The notes under the pieces were generated by a model. That model was not told where the DNA came from and searched no databases. It was given only the letters and a program-made list of their open reading frames with translations. Of a stretch of DNA of 64,000 nucleotides, positions 10,552 through 20,996 are shown piece by piece. The stretch is from contig CM071600.1 of the NCBI GenBank assembly GCA_036435485.1, positions 119,900,046-119,964,045 on the forward strand, in the 5' to 3' direction. The first letter of the stretch is position 1. The number at the start of each line of letters is the position of its first letter. This stretch comes from Saposhnikovia divaricata (taxonomy: Eukaryota > Streptophyta > Magnoliopsida > Apiales > Apiaceae). The translations under genes were made by a program, and so were the position numbers.

Positions 10552-13500
10552 CTATGTGTCCATCCATCTGACTCCTATCGCTTCCACATGCCTGTCAAAA
10601 ACTTTGGCTGGCAAACTCTTTGTGAAAGGATCTGCCCGGTTGTCTTCTGATGATATGTGAGCCACAACTATATCTCCTCGCTTTACGATTCCTCGTATGT
10701 GATGATACTTACGTTCAATATGTTTAGCTGCTTTGTGATCTCGCGGTTCCTTCGAATTTGCCACAGCACCAGTGTTATCACAATACACTGTCAAGCTCCT
10801 AGGCAAATTAGGTACCACATCCAAGTCCAAAAGGAAATTCCTGAACCATACAGCCTCCTTTGCAGCCTCAGAGGCCGCCACGTACTCGGCTTCCATGGTA
10901 GAGTCTGCAATGCATTTCTGCTTTACACTCCTCCATATAACAGCTCCACCTCCCAAAGTAAAAACATATCCCGAGGTCGATTTCCTCTTATCCCTATCTG
11001 ATTGGAAATCTGAATCAGTATATCCCAAAGGAAATAGATCTGAGGCCTTGTAAATTAACATATACTCCTTAGTCCTTCTCAGGTACTTGAGTATAGTTTT
11101 TACTGCACTCCAATGTTCCTGACCTGGGTTCGACTGATATCTACTAACCATGCCTACAGCAAAGCAGATGTCAGGCCTCGTACATAACATAGCATACATT
11201 AAGCTTCCACATGCCGAAGCATAAGGAACTGCTTTCATGTTCTCTATATCCTTAGGTGTCGAAGGACACTGCTCCTTGGATAGAGCCACTCCATGCTTAA
11301 AAGGTAAAAAACCTTTCTTAGAGTTCTGCATGTTAAAACGAGCTAATACTTCATCAATGTAGGGCTCTTGAGATAAAGCCAACATCCTTTTCTTGCGATC
11401 CCTTATTACTTTGATCCCAAGGATGTATGCCGCTTCACCTAAGTCCTTCATTTCAAATTGTTTGAACAACCATGCCTTTATTGATGACAACATCTTAACA
11501 TTGTTTCCAATGAGTAAAATGTCATCCACATACAGTACTAGAAAAACCACTGCATTACCCTCACTTCTCTTATACACACATGATTCGCTTGGACTTTGAT
11601 CAAATCCATATGACTGGACTGCCTGATCAAAACCAATATTCCAGTCCCTAGAAGCTTGTTTTAGTCCATAAATAGACCTCTTAAGCTTACAAACAAGATG
11701 CTCTTGGCCTTCCTTAATGAATCCTTTTGGTTGTTGCATATAGATGGTTTCCTCAAGACTTCCATTAAGGAAAGCTGTCTTGACATCCATTTGCCAAATC
11801 TCATAATCGAGATGAGCTGCTATAGATAAAAGAATCCGGATCGACTTAAGCATAACAACCGGCGAAAAGGTTTCCTCATAATCGATCCCTTCTTTCTGAG
11901 TATACCCTTTCGCAACAAGTCGTGCTTTCCAGGATTTCACCTTTTTGTCAGATCCTCTTTTCTTCTTGTAGATCCACATACATCCAATGGGTTTTACACC
12001 TTTGGGTGGTTCCACGAGCTCCCAAACTTGATTAGAATACATAGATTCCATCTCAGATTCCATTGCCTTTTGCCAAAGATCTGCATCTTTATCTAGAATT
12101 GCTTCTTCGTATGTCCTGGGATCCTCATCATGTTCACCAGAGACCAAGTCTGAGGACTCTCCCAAAAACATGAATCGATCATGTTGTTGAACAACCCTCC
12201 CACTACGACGAAGTACCGGTGTGGTATTAGTGACAGGTTGTGCATTTTCTTGTGGTTGATCTACTTGTACTATTGGCACTTGGGGATTATCTGTCCCTCC
12301 CACTAGTTCCTCTAAAACGATACTACTCATGGGTTTGTGTTTCATTATATAGTCTTCTTCTAAGAATCTAGCATTGGTACTGACAATGATATCTCGATCC
12401 CTAGGACTATAAAATGAATAACCTTTCGTTCCCATGGGATAGCCTACAAACAGCCTTACTTCTGTACGAGATTCTAACTTGGTCGCGTTCTTGTTCAGCA
12501 CATGTGCTGGACAACCCCAAATCCGAATATGTCTTAGACTTGGTTTGCTACCAGTCCACAATTCTATTGGAGTCTTGGGAACCGACTTAGAAGGTACCAA
12601 GTTCAGAAGGTAAGCCGCTGTTTCTATAGCATATCCCCAAAACGACTTGGGTAAATCTGAATAACTCATCATCGATCTAACACTCTCTAAAAGAGTCTGA
12701 TTCCTTCTCTCTGCTACACCATTCTGCTGAGGTGTGCCAGGTGCAGACAACTGGGATGCAATCCCATTTTCTGATAAATATTCCCTAAATTCTCCAAGCA
12801 AGTATTCGCCACCACGATCTGATCGTAGTGACTTGATACATTTTCCAAGATGTCGCTTCTCCGCACTTGCTTTGTACTCTTTGAATTTTTCAAAGCACTC
12901 AGACTTACGGCGCAACAAATAAATGTACCCATATCTAGAATAATCGTTAATGAAAGTGACAAAATACTCATAACCTCCTCTTGCTTGGATACTCATAGGT
13001 CCACATAAATCAGTATGAACCAATTCTAACACTTCTTTAGCTCTATTCCCCTTTGCTTTAAAAGGCCTATTAGTCATCTTACCTTCCAAGCAGGATTCAC
13101 AAACTGGAAATGGCTCCACTGCCAACGAGCCTAATGGCCCATCTACTACCAGTCTTTGAATCCTCCTCAAGTTAATATGACCTAATCTTAAGTGCCAAAG
13201 ATATGTTTGGTTCAATTCAGAAGGTTTCTTTCTTTTATTTGAGCTAGAAAGAATGTTATTAGTTTCCTTATATTGCAGCATTGGTTGGATAGAATTAATA
13301 ATATATAAATTGTCTTGCAATGTACCAGAACATATAACTTGTTTATTCATCATAATAGAAACATTACGATCCAAACAAACATTATAACCATCCATGGCAA
13401 GTTTAGAAACCGAAATTAAATTCCTTCTAAACGAAGGTACATAAAGACAATTGTTCAAAACCAAAATCCTATCATCGCCAAAAGATAATGTAATTATTCC

Positions 13501-13914
13501 AACTGCAACTACTGCTACTTTCGTAGCATCTCCCATGAACACATATATCTCGCCATCTCTAAGCATTCTGGATTGCTGGAACCCCTGCATAGAGTTACAA
13601 ACATGGTCAGTGGCTCCTGTATCTACACACCAAGTGCTTGTAGATATAGCCGCTATATATGTTTCTGTAACTAGAGAAAGAGACATACCAGTATTGTTTG
13701 TCTTCTTAGGAAGAGGACAATCCTGTTTCCTGTGACCTGACTGCTTGCACCTGAAGCACTTGCCCTTAGGCTTTTTCACACCACCTTGAACTCCCACTGC
13801 ATTAGCAATCTTTCCAGCTTTCTGTGTCTGAGTCTTTTTCTTCTTCTTACCTTTCGGCTTAGATGAAGAAGCTTTCTCGGCCACATTCACTTGAACATTC
13901 TGCTTAAAGAGTCC
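10552..13914 (-). CDS. Copia pol polyprotein: nucleocapsid, protease, integrase, RT, RNase H
   Basis: An uninterrupted frame of about 1,120 codons, in the same frame as gag and separated from it by one TAA. The GTG at 13890 is only a convenient frame start. In order, numbering from 13890: Lys-rich stretch; zinc knuckle CFRCKQSGHRKQDC (about residues 45-58); protease WCVDTGATDH (about 90); HHCC region of integrase (HLRLGHINL ... CESCLEGK); integrase core with VHTDLCGP, LRSDRGGEY and AERRNQT carrying D, D and E; reverse transcriptase with YVDDILLIG; RNase H with YTDSDFQSD and AEYVAASEA. All catalytic motifs appear intact. It would be made only if the TAA is read through, or from another start; otherwise this copy needs help in trans. 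Confidence 0.93.
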   Translation of the reverse strand, partial: GLFKQNVQVNVAEKASSSKPKGKKKKKTQTQKAGKIANAVGVQGGVKKPKGKCFRCKQSGHRKQDCPLPKKTNNTGMSLSLVTETYIAAISTSTWCVDTGATDHVCNSMQGFQQSRMLRDGEIYVFMGDATKVAVVAVGIITLSFGDDRILVLNNCLYVPSFRRNLISVSKLAMDGYNVCLDRNVSIMMNKQVICSGTLQDNLYIINSIQPMLQYKETNNILSSSNKRKKPSELNQTYLWHLRLGHINLRRIQRLVVDGPLGSLAVEPFPVCESCLEGKMTNRPFKAKGNRAKEVLELVHTDLCGPMSIQARGGYEYFVTFINDYSRYGYIYLLRRKSECFEKFKEYKASAEKRHLGKCIKSLRSDRGGEYLLGEFREYLSENGIASQLSAPGTPQQNGVAERRNQTLLESVRSMMSYSDLPKSFWGYAIETAAYLLNLVPSKSVPKTPIELWTGSKPSLRHIRIWGCPAHVLNKNATKLESRTEVRLFVGYPMGTKGYSFYSPRDRDIIVSTNARFLEEDYIMKHKPMSSIVLEELVGGTDNPQVPIVQVDQPQENAQPVTNTTPVLRRSGRVVQQHDRFMFLGESSDLVSGEHDEDPRTYEEAILDKDADLWQKAMESEMESMYSNQVWELVEPPKGVKPIGCMWIYKKKRGSDKKVKSWKARLVAKGYTQKEGIDYEETFSPVVMLKSIRILLSIAAHLDYEIWQMDVKTAFLNGSLEETIYMQQPKGFIKEGQEHLVCKLKRSIYGLKQASRDWNIGFDQAVQSYGFDQSPSESCVYKRSEGNAVVFLVLYVDDILLIGNNVKMLSSIKAWLFKQFEMKDLGEAAYILGIKVIRDRKKRMLALSQEPYIDEVLARFNMQNSKKGFLPFKHGVALSKEQCPSTPKDIENMKAVPYASACGSLMYAMLCTRPDICFAVGMVSRYQSNPGQEHWSAVKTILKYLRRTKEYMLIYKASDLFPLGYTDSDFQSDRDKRKSTSGYVFTLGGGAVIWRSVKQKCIADSTMEAEYVAASEAAKEAVWFRNFLLDLDVVPNLPRSLTVYCDNTGAVANSKEPRDHKAAKHIERKYHHIRGIVKRGDIVVAHISSEDNRADPFTKSLPAKVFDRHVEAIGVRWMDT

Positions 13915-14496
13915 TTAAGCTGCCTGAAGTTCTGTCAGAAGTTCCGCGAGACCATACATCCTTTTGTTCATGGTGTAATTCAAGCGGAACTGCTCAAAAC
14001 TTTTGGGCAAGCTCATAAGGATGATATCGATCTGGGTTTCCCCATCAATATCAGCACCAAGGATCTCCATCTCATTCAGATGAGACATCATTCTGAGAAC
14101 ATGATCCCTTACAGGTGTTCCTTCAACCATCTGAGTGTTCATTAAAGCCTTCATTGCTACTTGCCTAGCAGCCCTATTCTGTTCTCCAAAAAGTTCCTTG
14201 AGATTAAAGAGCATATCTGAAGCAGTGGGCATAGCCTGATGCTGATGCTGCAAAACACCCGACATTGCTGCCAGAATGTAACATCGCGACATCTCATCAG
14301 CCTTAATCCACCGCTTATAATACTCCTTCTCACTTTCAGGAGCATCTTCAGCAGGCTGGTCTGGCTTGGGTTCATAAGTACAAAATTTGTACTCCTCAGC
14401 AGTCAACACTATGTCCAAATTACGTTTCCATTCAATATAGTTCGGTCCAGTAAGTTTGTTATCCTTAAGTATGGTGAATAGTGGATTAAAGCCCAT
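13915..14496 (-). CDS. Copia gag
   Basis: ATG at 14496 begins MGFNPLFTILKDNKLTG, a typical plant copia gag start with the LxGxNYxxWK-like segment (GPNYIEWKRNL). A UBN2-type helical capsid region follows (LKELFGEQNRAARQVAMKAL, MSHLNEMEILGADID). The frame ends at TAA 13915-13917 after ELLTELQAA, 193 residues, just before the Lys-rich linker and zinc knuckle that normally belong to the same polyprotein. Gag forms the cytoplasmic particle where reverse transcription occurs. Whether TAA is a recent nonsense change or a read-through signal cannot be told from one copy. Confidence 0.9.
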   Translation of the reverse strand: MGFNPLFTILKDNKLTGPNYIEWKRNLDIVLTAEEYKFCTYEPKPDQPAEDAPESEKEYYKRWIKADEMSRCYILAAMSGVLQHQHQAMPTASDMLFNLKELFGEQNRAARQVAMKALMNTQMVEGTPVRDHVLRMMSHLNEMEILGADIDGETQIDIILMSLPKSFEQFRLNYTMNKRMYGLAELLTELQAA

Positions 14497-14624
14497 AGTG
14501 ATCTAATCCTGAGAATCATACATGTAACACATAATCAGATAGTTGCATAAATCTTAAATCCTATTGGTTTCCTCTAACAATTAATTAAAATTAATGCACT
14601 AATATTTAAACACCATAAGTATCT

Positions 14625-15050
14625 GGTACGCCACGATGGATGACATATATACCACTTAAATTCGTTTAAATATTACTTCGGTCCTATTACTAAATAATAC
14701 GCCACGTTAGGGTGGACTATATATTATTTTTCATAGCTAAGTGTATACCATTATTAAATCTTAAATTAATAAAAAGACTGGATACCACCATTAAATATTT
14801 CAAATCAATAATCGATAATAGGATAATTCCCAGATCGGGGGGAGCATTGTCAAGAGGCATCACTTAAGACCCCTTTCTAGACAGAATCATCCTTTCTCTC
14901 AATATTATCCTAATGAAACTTGGTACGCCACGATGGGTGGCATGTATACCTTTCAATATTCGTAATTAATTTAGGAAGTTTGTTCTAGTAATATCCATAA
15001 CACTACCTGACACCATAAATCATACGCCACGATGGGTGGCATGTATATAA
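14625..15050 (-). repeat. Dispersed short hairpin motif in the copia leader (four copies)
   Basis: TACGCCACGATGGGTGGC, or a close variant, followed by a TAT-rich stretch, occurs near 14626, 14698, 14923 and 15023. GCCAC and GTGGC can pair around GATGG, and flanking ATAC/GTAT can extend the stem. The motif lies between primer site and gag, a region that carries packaging signals in retroelements. The rest of the leader (14497-16136) is AT-rich with no supported ORF. Confidence 0.6.
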
Positions 15051-15540
15051 TTTATATTCGTCTCGGTGTTAAATTACATACAAACAATAATGGAGACCAT
15101 GGGATTTAATTCCTAATTAATTCCCTCACCCACTTAGAATTTTTTATTTAAAATTGAGGAATTTTATCTAGATGCATCGCCCTATGTTATTTTTTCGAGG
15201 TCTACATGTTATAAAAATAACAATACAAAGAACACATAACATAGCAGCATGCATCATAAAATTAAAGCAATAAATAAAATTAATGTCTATGTCGTCCTAA
15301 TTATGTTAAACATGCAATTAAAAATTACACACATAATTAACAACACACATAATTATTATTTAAAGCAATAATTAAAAAATTAAATAGCGGAATTAAAATT
15401 AAAAAATATAATTTAAATCCACTATTATGGCCCCTTGAAAAAAATAAATTTCAAGCCCTGTTCTGCTGAAAAAATAATTTTTTTTCTGTAAAAACCCTCT
15501 GTTGCGCAGTCACGGCATGCGTTACAGACCTGTTTCATCC

Positions 15541-15645
15541 TGTAACGCAGGACAGGCCTGCGTTACAGACCCTTTCCATCCTGTAACGCAGGACAGGCCT
15601 GCGTTACACCCTGTTTTCATCCTGTAACGCAGGTCAGGCGTTACA
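15541..15645 (-). repeat. 41-bp tandem hairpin repeat in the copia leader
   Basis: Units begin at 15541, 15582 and 15623, exactly 41 bases apart. Each holds TGTAACGCAGG and its complement CCTGCGTTACA around a five-base loop; in the third unit the stem is shortened to TGTAACGC/GCGTTACA. A partial right arm precedes the array near 15517. Strong stem-loops would form in the element RNA. Confidence 0.75.
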
Positions 15646-16136
15646 CCATTTGTCCAGAATTCCACGCGCTTCTCTTCTTCTCTGTCGCCAGAATTCTTTT
15701 TGTTTTTCTTATTCGAACAGCAGCAGCTTCTGTCGACTACTTAATTAAAAACAAATCGAACCAGCAGCTACGCAGCGGATAAATTTTTGTCTCCGTTTCG
15801 ATTTCCGATCGCACGTAATTGTTACAAAATATCCGGATCTTAATAAAATCCAACAAACAATTACAAAAAAGTAGATCTAATACAAAACTAATTTTGCAAA
15901 ATCTATTCTAACACGATCAACCCTCGTGTTTTACAACCACGATAAACCACGTGGAAACCAAACAAAATAACCACGATTAAACCACGTGGGATCCAAACAC
16001 ATAATTAAAATTACATGGCCATAATAGTGGATACTAAACAACCTGCAAAAGATTATTATCCAAGCACACCACTATACACATGCATATATAATTACGACAT
16101 GGACATCGTATCAAAATTCGCAGAACCAATGAACCA

Positions 16137-16150
16137 GGCTCATGATACCA
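16137..16150 (-). other. Primer binding site of the copia element
   Basis: On the minus strand TGGTATCATGAGCC starts two bases after the 5' LTR end, resembling the initiator-Met tRNA 3' end complement (TGGTATCAGAGC). Confidence 0.85.
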
Positions 16151-16152
16151 AT

Positions 16153-17260
16153 TGTTGGGACAATCAGATCTTGGCACTGCGATTTTTGATACAATAAATT
16201 AACGAGTACGAATAGAAAAGTCACCTTGTTAACGGTTGATTCCACGCTCTTCTATTGTATTCCCAAATTCCCTTGAGCGAAGTGTGGCCTTCGTCTTCTC
16301 AAGTTATCCTCTCTTCTTGCTCCTGGGTGGCTACAAAATTTTTTCGACCAGCCCCCAGCAAGAAGAGAATAGGAATATATATAGGCTACAATAGGGATCA
16401 TGGATAATTAGGTTGGGCCTTCTAATTACATCTTGAGCCTAGCCCAATGTAATTAAATATTAATTCAATCCACTAAAGAATTAATATTTGCACTACCTTT
16501 CCTAATACCGTAATTTAATTAATTAATTCGGTTCCAATATTATTTGCTTATTAAATTCCCCATGTTTAAAATATCGCATGTCCATTAATTAAATAAATTA
16601 CTGATAATTCATTTAATTAATATCTTTTATCCTTGATCATCCACTCAACCTTTATTTAATTATGCCGGAATAAATCCACCTGCAGGGTTTCACATAATTA
16701 AATCTTTTTGAGCTTTCAAGGGGACATCATTAACCCGAATATTATCAGGACATGGATTCCTTCAATAAATAATATCCCACCATATATATTATTTCATCAC
16801 CCAAAATATAATGAAATAAATCAAAAGAATTATTTCATATATAAATCAAAGCATGTAAATAATATACACGTGTCAATTACTATATCTGGATTAAGAACCT
16901 AAGCATTAATAATAACCTAGAATCTTAGTTCACCTTCTTAATCAGTATTAGGGAACAATTCTAAATTTGATCCTGTTCAATATACACAAAGTATACTAGT
17001 ATTATTTATTAGTCAATATAAACTAATCTAAATAATACTACAGCCATTCCAGTGGATTGTCTAACTCCACCTGTGCTGTGAACCTTATTATATTATATAA
17101 ACCGTATTTAATAATCTAATATTCTGTATCCCATTTCATACTAGATTATTCACAATATATAATATTTAGACAATATGTAAACATTTAAATGATTCTCAAT
17201 TAAACCGGCCAGAAATAAATGTAAATACTTCAAAATAAATATTTTCAGTATACTCCAACA
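16153..17260 (-). repeat. 5' LTR of the copia element
   Basis: 1108 bases, ending in CCAACA at 17260 on the plus strand and followed at once by the CATAG duplication. It should hold the element's promoter; no specific promoter motif is claimed. Confidence 0.95.
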
Positions 17261-17265
17261 CATAG
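17261..17265. other. Target-site duplication of the copia element
   Basis: CATAG here matches CATAG at 9370-9374 on the other side. It defines the insertion point inside the Tat gag. Confidence 0.95.
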
Positions 17266-18450
17266 AGCATTGAAGATTGGAACTGTTTGATAAAAATATC
17301 TACAAATTGTTCCCAGGAATCGATAATAACCAGTGCTCCTAGCTTCGAAAACCACTGCTGAGCACTTCCCCTTAGCGAGGCTGCGAACAACCTACACCTC
17401 GCAAGCTGCGATACCTGGTATACATCCATTTCATTGTTGAATCGAATCACGAACTCAGCTGGATCGGTATCTCCATTATAGGTCATATGTGAATGATGCC
17501 CTCGAAACACTGCAGGAAGTGGAGCAGTTCGAATTTCGTGGGTAAAGGGTGAAGAAGAGCCCATGGTACTAAAGATCCCTTTCTCATTGTTCATCGCATC
17601 CAAGGCCCTTTTCAATTCTTCCAGCTTATAGTCTCCCACTTTGGCCTCCTTGTCCCCCTCTTTTTTCTATCCAGTACTTCCATGGTGTGACTGAGTCTTT
17701 TTTGGGACGCTAGACTCCTCCTGGTCATTCCTGCGATCCTTCTTTTTACGATCCTCTTCATGGTGTTGGGATCGTTCTCGATCTCGATGAGATGGGGGTC
17801 TGTCATCTCGATGATGGGACCACTCACGCTCTTTGCGAGAGGGGGGGTCTGTCATCACGACGATATGACCGCTTGCGATCTTGATGAGGAGACAATCGTC
17901 GATGAGGGCCCTTGCTTTTATTCTTAGATTCTTCATTCCGAGGTGCATCAATCTTTTGTAATTTGAGACGGAGGTCGTGTTCAGTTAGCTTCTTTCCGAG
18001 ACGGTCAAAAACACTAACCGATCTCCCCTCAGATGAAGTGACCTTGTCATGCGATCCTTCTTTCTTCGCGAGCGAATAGTCCTCCTCATTCCAGTCAGGG
18101 TTCGTTTGATCTGTTAGAACATCCTCGAAATCATCAATAAGTTTCTTGACAGGGCCTTTGCTTCCTTCCCCTTGATAGGTTCGATCACCTGTCCTGGCAT
18201 TCCTCTTCGATCCTCTAGAGCTATAACGCTTCTCAACTTTTGCAATCCAATCATGTACAGCGGTCACTTGGTCGCCGAGGCCTTTTAGAAAAGACATAAC
18301 CTCGCTGGTCAACGCCACCTTCTGGAGAGGGGGTGTTTGCTCCTTTTTGTGCCCAGTCTTAGAGTTGTCCTTGGATACCTCGTCCTCTGAGGGGTCCCTC
18401 GTCAGGGGATCATCCCTGTTAACCTTATGCGACCCAGGAGTCTTTCCCAA
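17261..18450 (-). pseudogene. Tat element gag, N-terminal portion
   Basis: The segment runs from just after the primer site to the copia insertion. It begins with a charged Ser/Lys-rich region, then a long Arg/Asp/His/Ser-rich stretch (about 17640-17950) broken by frameshifts between three frames. The retrotransposon gag region follows (LPAVFRGHHSHMTYNGDTDP, FAASLRGSAQQWFSKLG, WEQFVDIFIKQF), continuing beyond the copia at 9374. No clear ATG is seen near 18450; the frame there opens with TTG, so the start is uncertain. Confidence 0.8.
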
Positions 18451-18462
18451 TTCAATGACTAG

Positions 18463-18480
18463 CCCCTCCTTCTAGCACCA
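18463..18480 (-). other. Primer binding site of the Tat element
   Basis: On the minus strand TGGTGCTAGAAGGAGGGG begins two bases inside the 5' LTR end. The leading TGG fits a tRNA 3' CCA. I do not assign the tRNA species. Confidence 0.7.
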
Positions 18481-18482
18481 GA

Positions 18483-19246
18483 TGTTATAGGGAGATTTTG
18501 GTATAACAATGTTTTGGAGGTTTGCTGGATTAACGGAGCAAAATACGGATATTTCGCTAATAAAAGAAGAACAAGGATTAGGGTTTTTGTGTGTTGGTGT
18601 GGCTGAACTTGATAGGTGTTTTCAGGGGTGAACTATTTCTCATCCGTATCAAGGTGCCTACATACCCTATTTATAGGGATCAAGCCATACGTAGTTCTTG
18701 GAGAAGAAGTTACCTAGACGGGCTAGGGTTTTAAGAGAAAAGCCACAGTCCAAGCCCACTCGTTTAGGGCTGACGTGGTAATGAGTCATCAATTCTACCC
18801 ATGATCCATGGTCCGAAGAAGGAAACCCATGGTCTCGCATGGCTAGAAACGAGGCCTCTCAAGCAAAGCTAGTAAAGAAGTAGCAGGGGCCTAGCATGTG
18901 ACCTCGAGGGATTTGGACATGTGAAGCGGACCCAAGCGCCCAGATACTCATGCGACCTCGAGGGGTCTGGCCATGAGCCTTCCAGTAAAGAATGAGATAG
19001 TGATCCTGTTTTAGTCTGTAGATGTGATGATAGAAATGAAGCGATCCCTTGGTGGAGATCATAAGCGAGGTGTCCCTGTAGCGAGGTGGCCCTATAATAG
19101 AGATATTATCGCAAAGGCATGTTGGGCTGATTCTAGTAGTGGGTTTTAACAACTCAATATTCATCCGCTAGGCCCATCATAGATTATGAACCGTTAATTT
19201 AGCTAATCAAATCAATTTAGCTATCATGCCAGATTCGGGCATAACA
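18483..19246 (-). repeat. 5' LTR of the Tat element
   Basis: 764 bases with matching ends TGTTAT...ATAACA. It repeats the window start (1-262). The sequence to its right belongs to another LTR family, so the element abuts and probably inserted into that LTR. Confidence 0.92.
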
Positions 19247-20904
19247 CGAACATTTCCATTTTGTCACAACATAACCAAGCCACACCGGGCATACCATACA
19301 TTCACAACCTCAACCAACAACCTTTTTACTTCTCTAAAGTCAGTGGTGTGGCTACAATCCAACACTCACCATTTTTCATATTTTACAAAGTTAAATAACC
19401 ACTAAAACACTTAAACATGATCTCTTAGGCATATAACATCAAAACAATCATCAAAATTCATATGAACTCAAAGGGTGGGTTAGGGTTTTACCTCCTTGGA
19501 TGCTCTAACAACACTATCAAGTGTTTATAAACCTTTAACAAGCATTATATGGTCCTTAAAGTTCTAAATCCTTAAGATCAAAACAAGAAAACAACTTGAA
19601 GTTACTATTCATCCTCATCTTGTAAAATTCATAATAAATCGAAAAATAAGAGTTTGGTGCTAAAATTTTTACCACAACTTTTACTCTTCAAGGGATTTCT
19701 TTTGAGTCCTAGATCATCACCAGGGAATGCTTGAAGCTCTATTTATGGGCGTTTTAAGATCGATTGCAGAAACTGCTAGGAACAGGGCAGATTCGAATCT
19801 TCAACTTGGGGGAGATATTTGACTAGGCTACACTCCTTTGTTTGCCACCAAACTTTAGGCATGTGTTCTACATATTATGGGGGAGATATGGTTAAAATTT
19901 GGTGATTTATGAATGTTTAGAAGTGGAGATATGAAATTTTCTTTGAGTTGTGTTCTTGTTTGGCAGACTGGAAAGCTTTGTGATTATCTTGCTTCTTGGC
20001 CTTAAAAAACGTTTTTCTCCTTGTATCTATCCTATATATCAGTTGTGTAGTCTTATAATAAGAGTCTTTGAAGTCCACCAATGAGAATAGACCAATTGTT
20101 GATCATCCAAATGCCTTGCCATGAAGAAATGCAAGTTAGTACTTAAGTTTGACATGTTTACTCCTCTTCCACTTGGGTTCTATAGTTTGCACCAATGGGA
20201 TTCCTTCCCTTACACACAAATATCACTTAATATCAGCTCCTTGCTTGGGTTGGGCCGAATTTGGGCTTCTCCCCATGTCCTTGGGCTTTTGTTTGGGCTT
20301 CGTTCAAAGTTCTCTCGTCATTTGATTCATCGATTGATTTCTGTAATCGTCTCGGTGGTTTCTCCTTTGTAAATTCTTTGGATATACATTATCCTCTCCC
20401 ACATTGTATGTTAGTGTGTTAGGGTGGTTCTAACCCTCAAATAGATATTAGATCCAATATCCTTCGTATATTCTCTTTATCTCAGAAATTGCTCTCCCGA
20501 TTTCTCAAGTGTTCTCTAACTCGTTCACTATCTCGTTTGCATTCTCTTTACTCTAGGATTATATTCTCAATCCTATTTCCTTCTCATAGTATATCTTTCC
20601 TTGGACTTCTAATATTTAATATCCTCCATTAATAATCCAATTATTATATTCCTGACTCCTCTGTCAATAATGGAATAAAATAAAGTTTGGATTCTCTAAA
20701 TTTTGTCCTCGTTTATATACACTTATTTACTCCGTGAATCACTAATATGACTTCGAAATATCCATACCATGTCTCGTACATAGGGTGACATAAAAATTTT
20801 CTTGGTTCCCAAAAATCACTATTCATCCGCAAAATCACTATTCACTATTGCACTTAATCATAATAAGAAAAGTTTTAATTCTACCAAAAATTTGGGTTCT
20901 TACA
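19247..20904 (-). repeat. LTR fragment of Tekay-like family C
   Basis: In minus orientation it starts TGTAAGAACCC at 20904, like the LTR starting at 62797. Both have a Lys/Asn-coloured AAAATTTTTGG-like start region and share CCAAGCCACACCGGGCAT (here near 19273, there near 61386). The rest of this LTR would lie beyond the Tat element, left of the window. No coding sequence is seen. Confidence 0.7.
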
Positions 20905-20996
20905 TTCTTGAACATCTAAACTGTCACGGGTTTGACTAAGATAAATCCCCAATTCAAATATTCCATTGAGACAAAATCCTTTTAAGGGGGGAAGGC
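20905..20996 (+). other. Remnant of an internal 3' end with polypurine tract
   Basis: The last 27 bases share CCTTTTAAGGGGGGAAGGC with the true 3' internal end of the family A element at 30636-30654, and directly precede an LTR start. So an older plus-strand element seems to have ended here. Confidence 0.6.

Larger units (their letters stand above)
9375..17260 (-). mobile_element. Ty1/copia LTR retrotransposon, nearly complete and young
   Basis: LTRs of 1107 and 1108 bases (TGTTGG...CCAACA) flank a 5.7 kb internal region with PBS, gag-pol and PPT, all on the minus strand. Domain order protease, integrase, reverse transcriptase, RNase H is that of Ty1/copia. The target duplication CATAG (9370-9374 and 17261-17265) is intact. 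By eye the LTRs differ by four substitutions and one single-base indel, so this is the most recent datable insertion here. It lies inside the gag of the Tat element. I do not assign a lineage. Confidence 0.95.
1..19246 (-). mobile_element. Tat/Retand-like Ty3/gypsy LTR retrotransposon, interrupted
   Basis: Read on the minus strand the order is 5' LTR (18483-19246), primer site, gag, protease, reverse transcriptase, RNase H, integrase, an opposite-strand gene, and a 3' LTR cut by the window edge (1-262). Integrase last in pol marks Ty3/gypsy. The extra antisense gene between pol and the 3' LTR is known from the Tat/Retand group. No chromodomain follows the integrase. The copia element at 9375-17260 splits gag. 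Frameshifts, stops and a lost integrase aspartate show it is dead. The two LTRs differ at about 8 of the 262 comparable bases. Confidence 0.88.

Noticed and set aside
10657..11053. Plus-strand ORFs across the copia RNase H region
   Set aside because: Shadows of the minus-strand pol frame, which shows clear catalytic motifs.
15482..15700. Short regular repeats near 15541 considered as a CRISPR array
   Set aside because: Only three units, no spacers, plant LTR element leader; these are RNA hairpins of the copia element.
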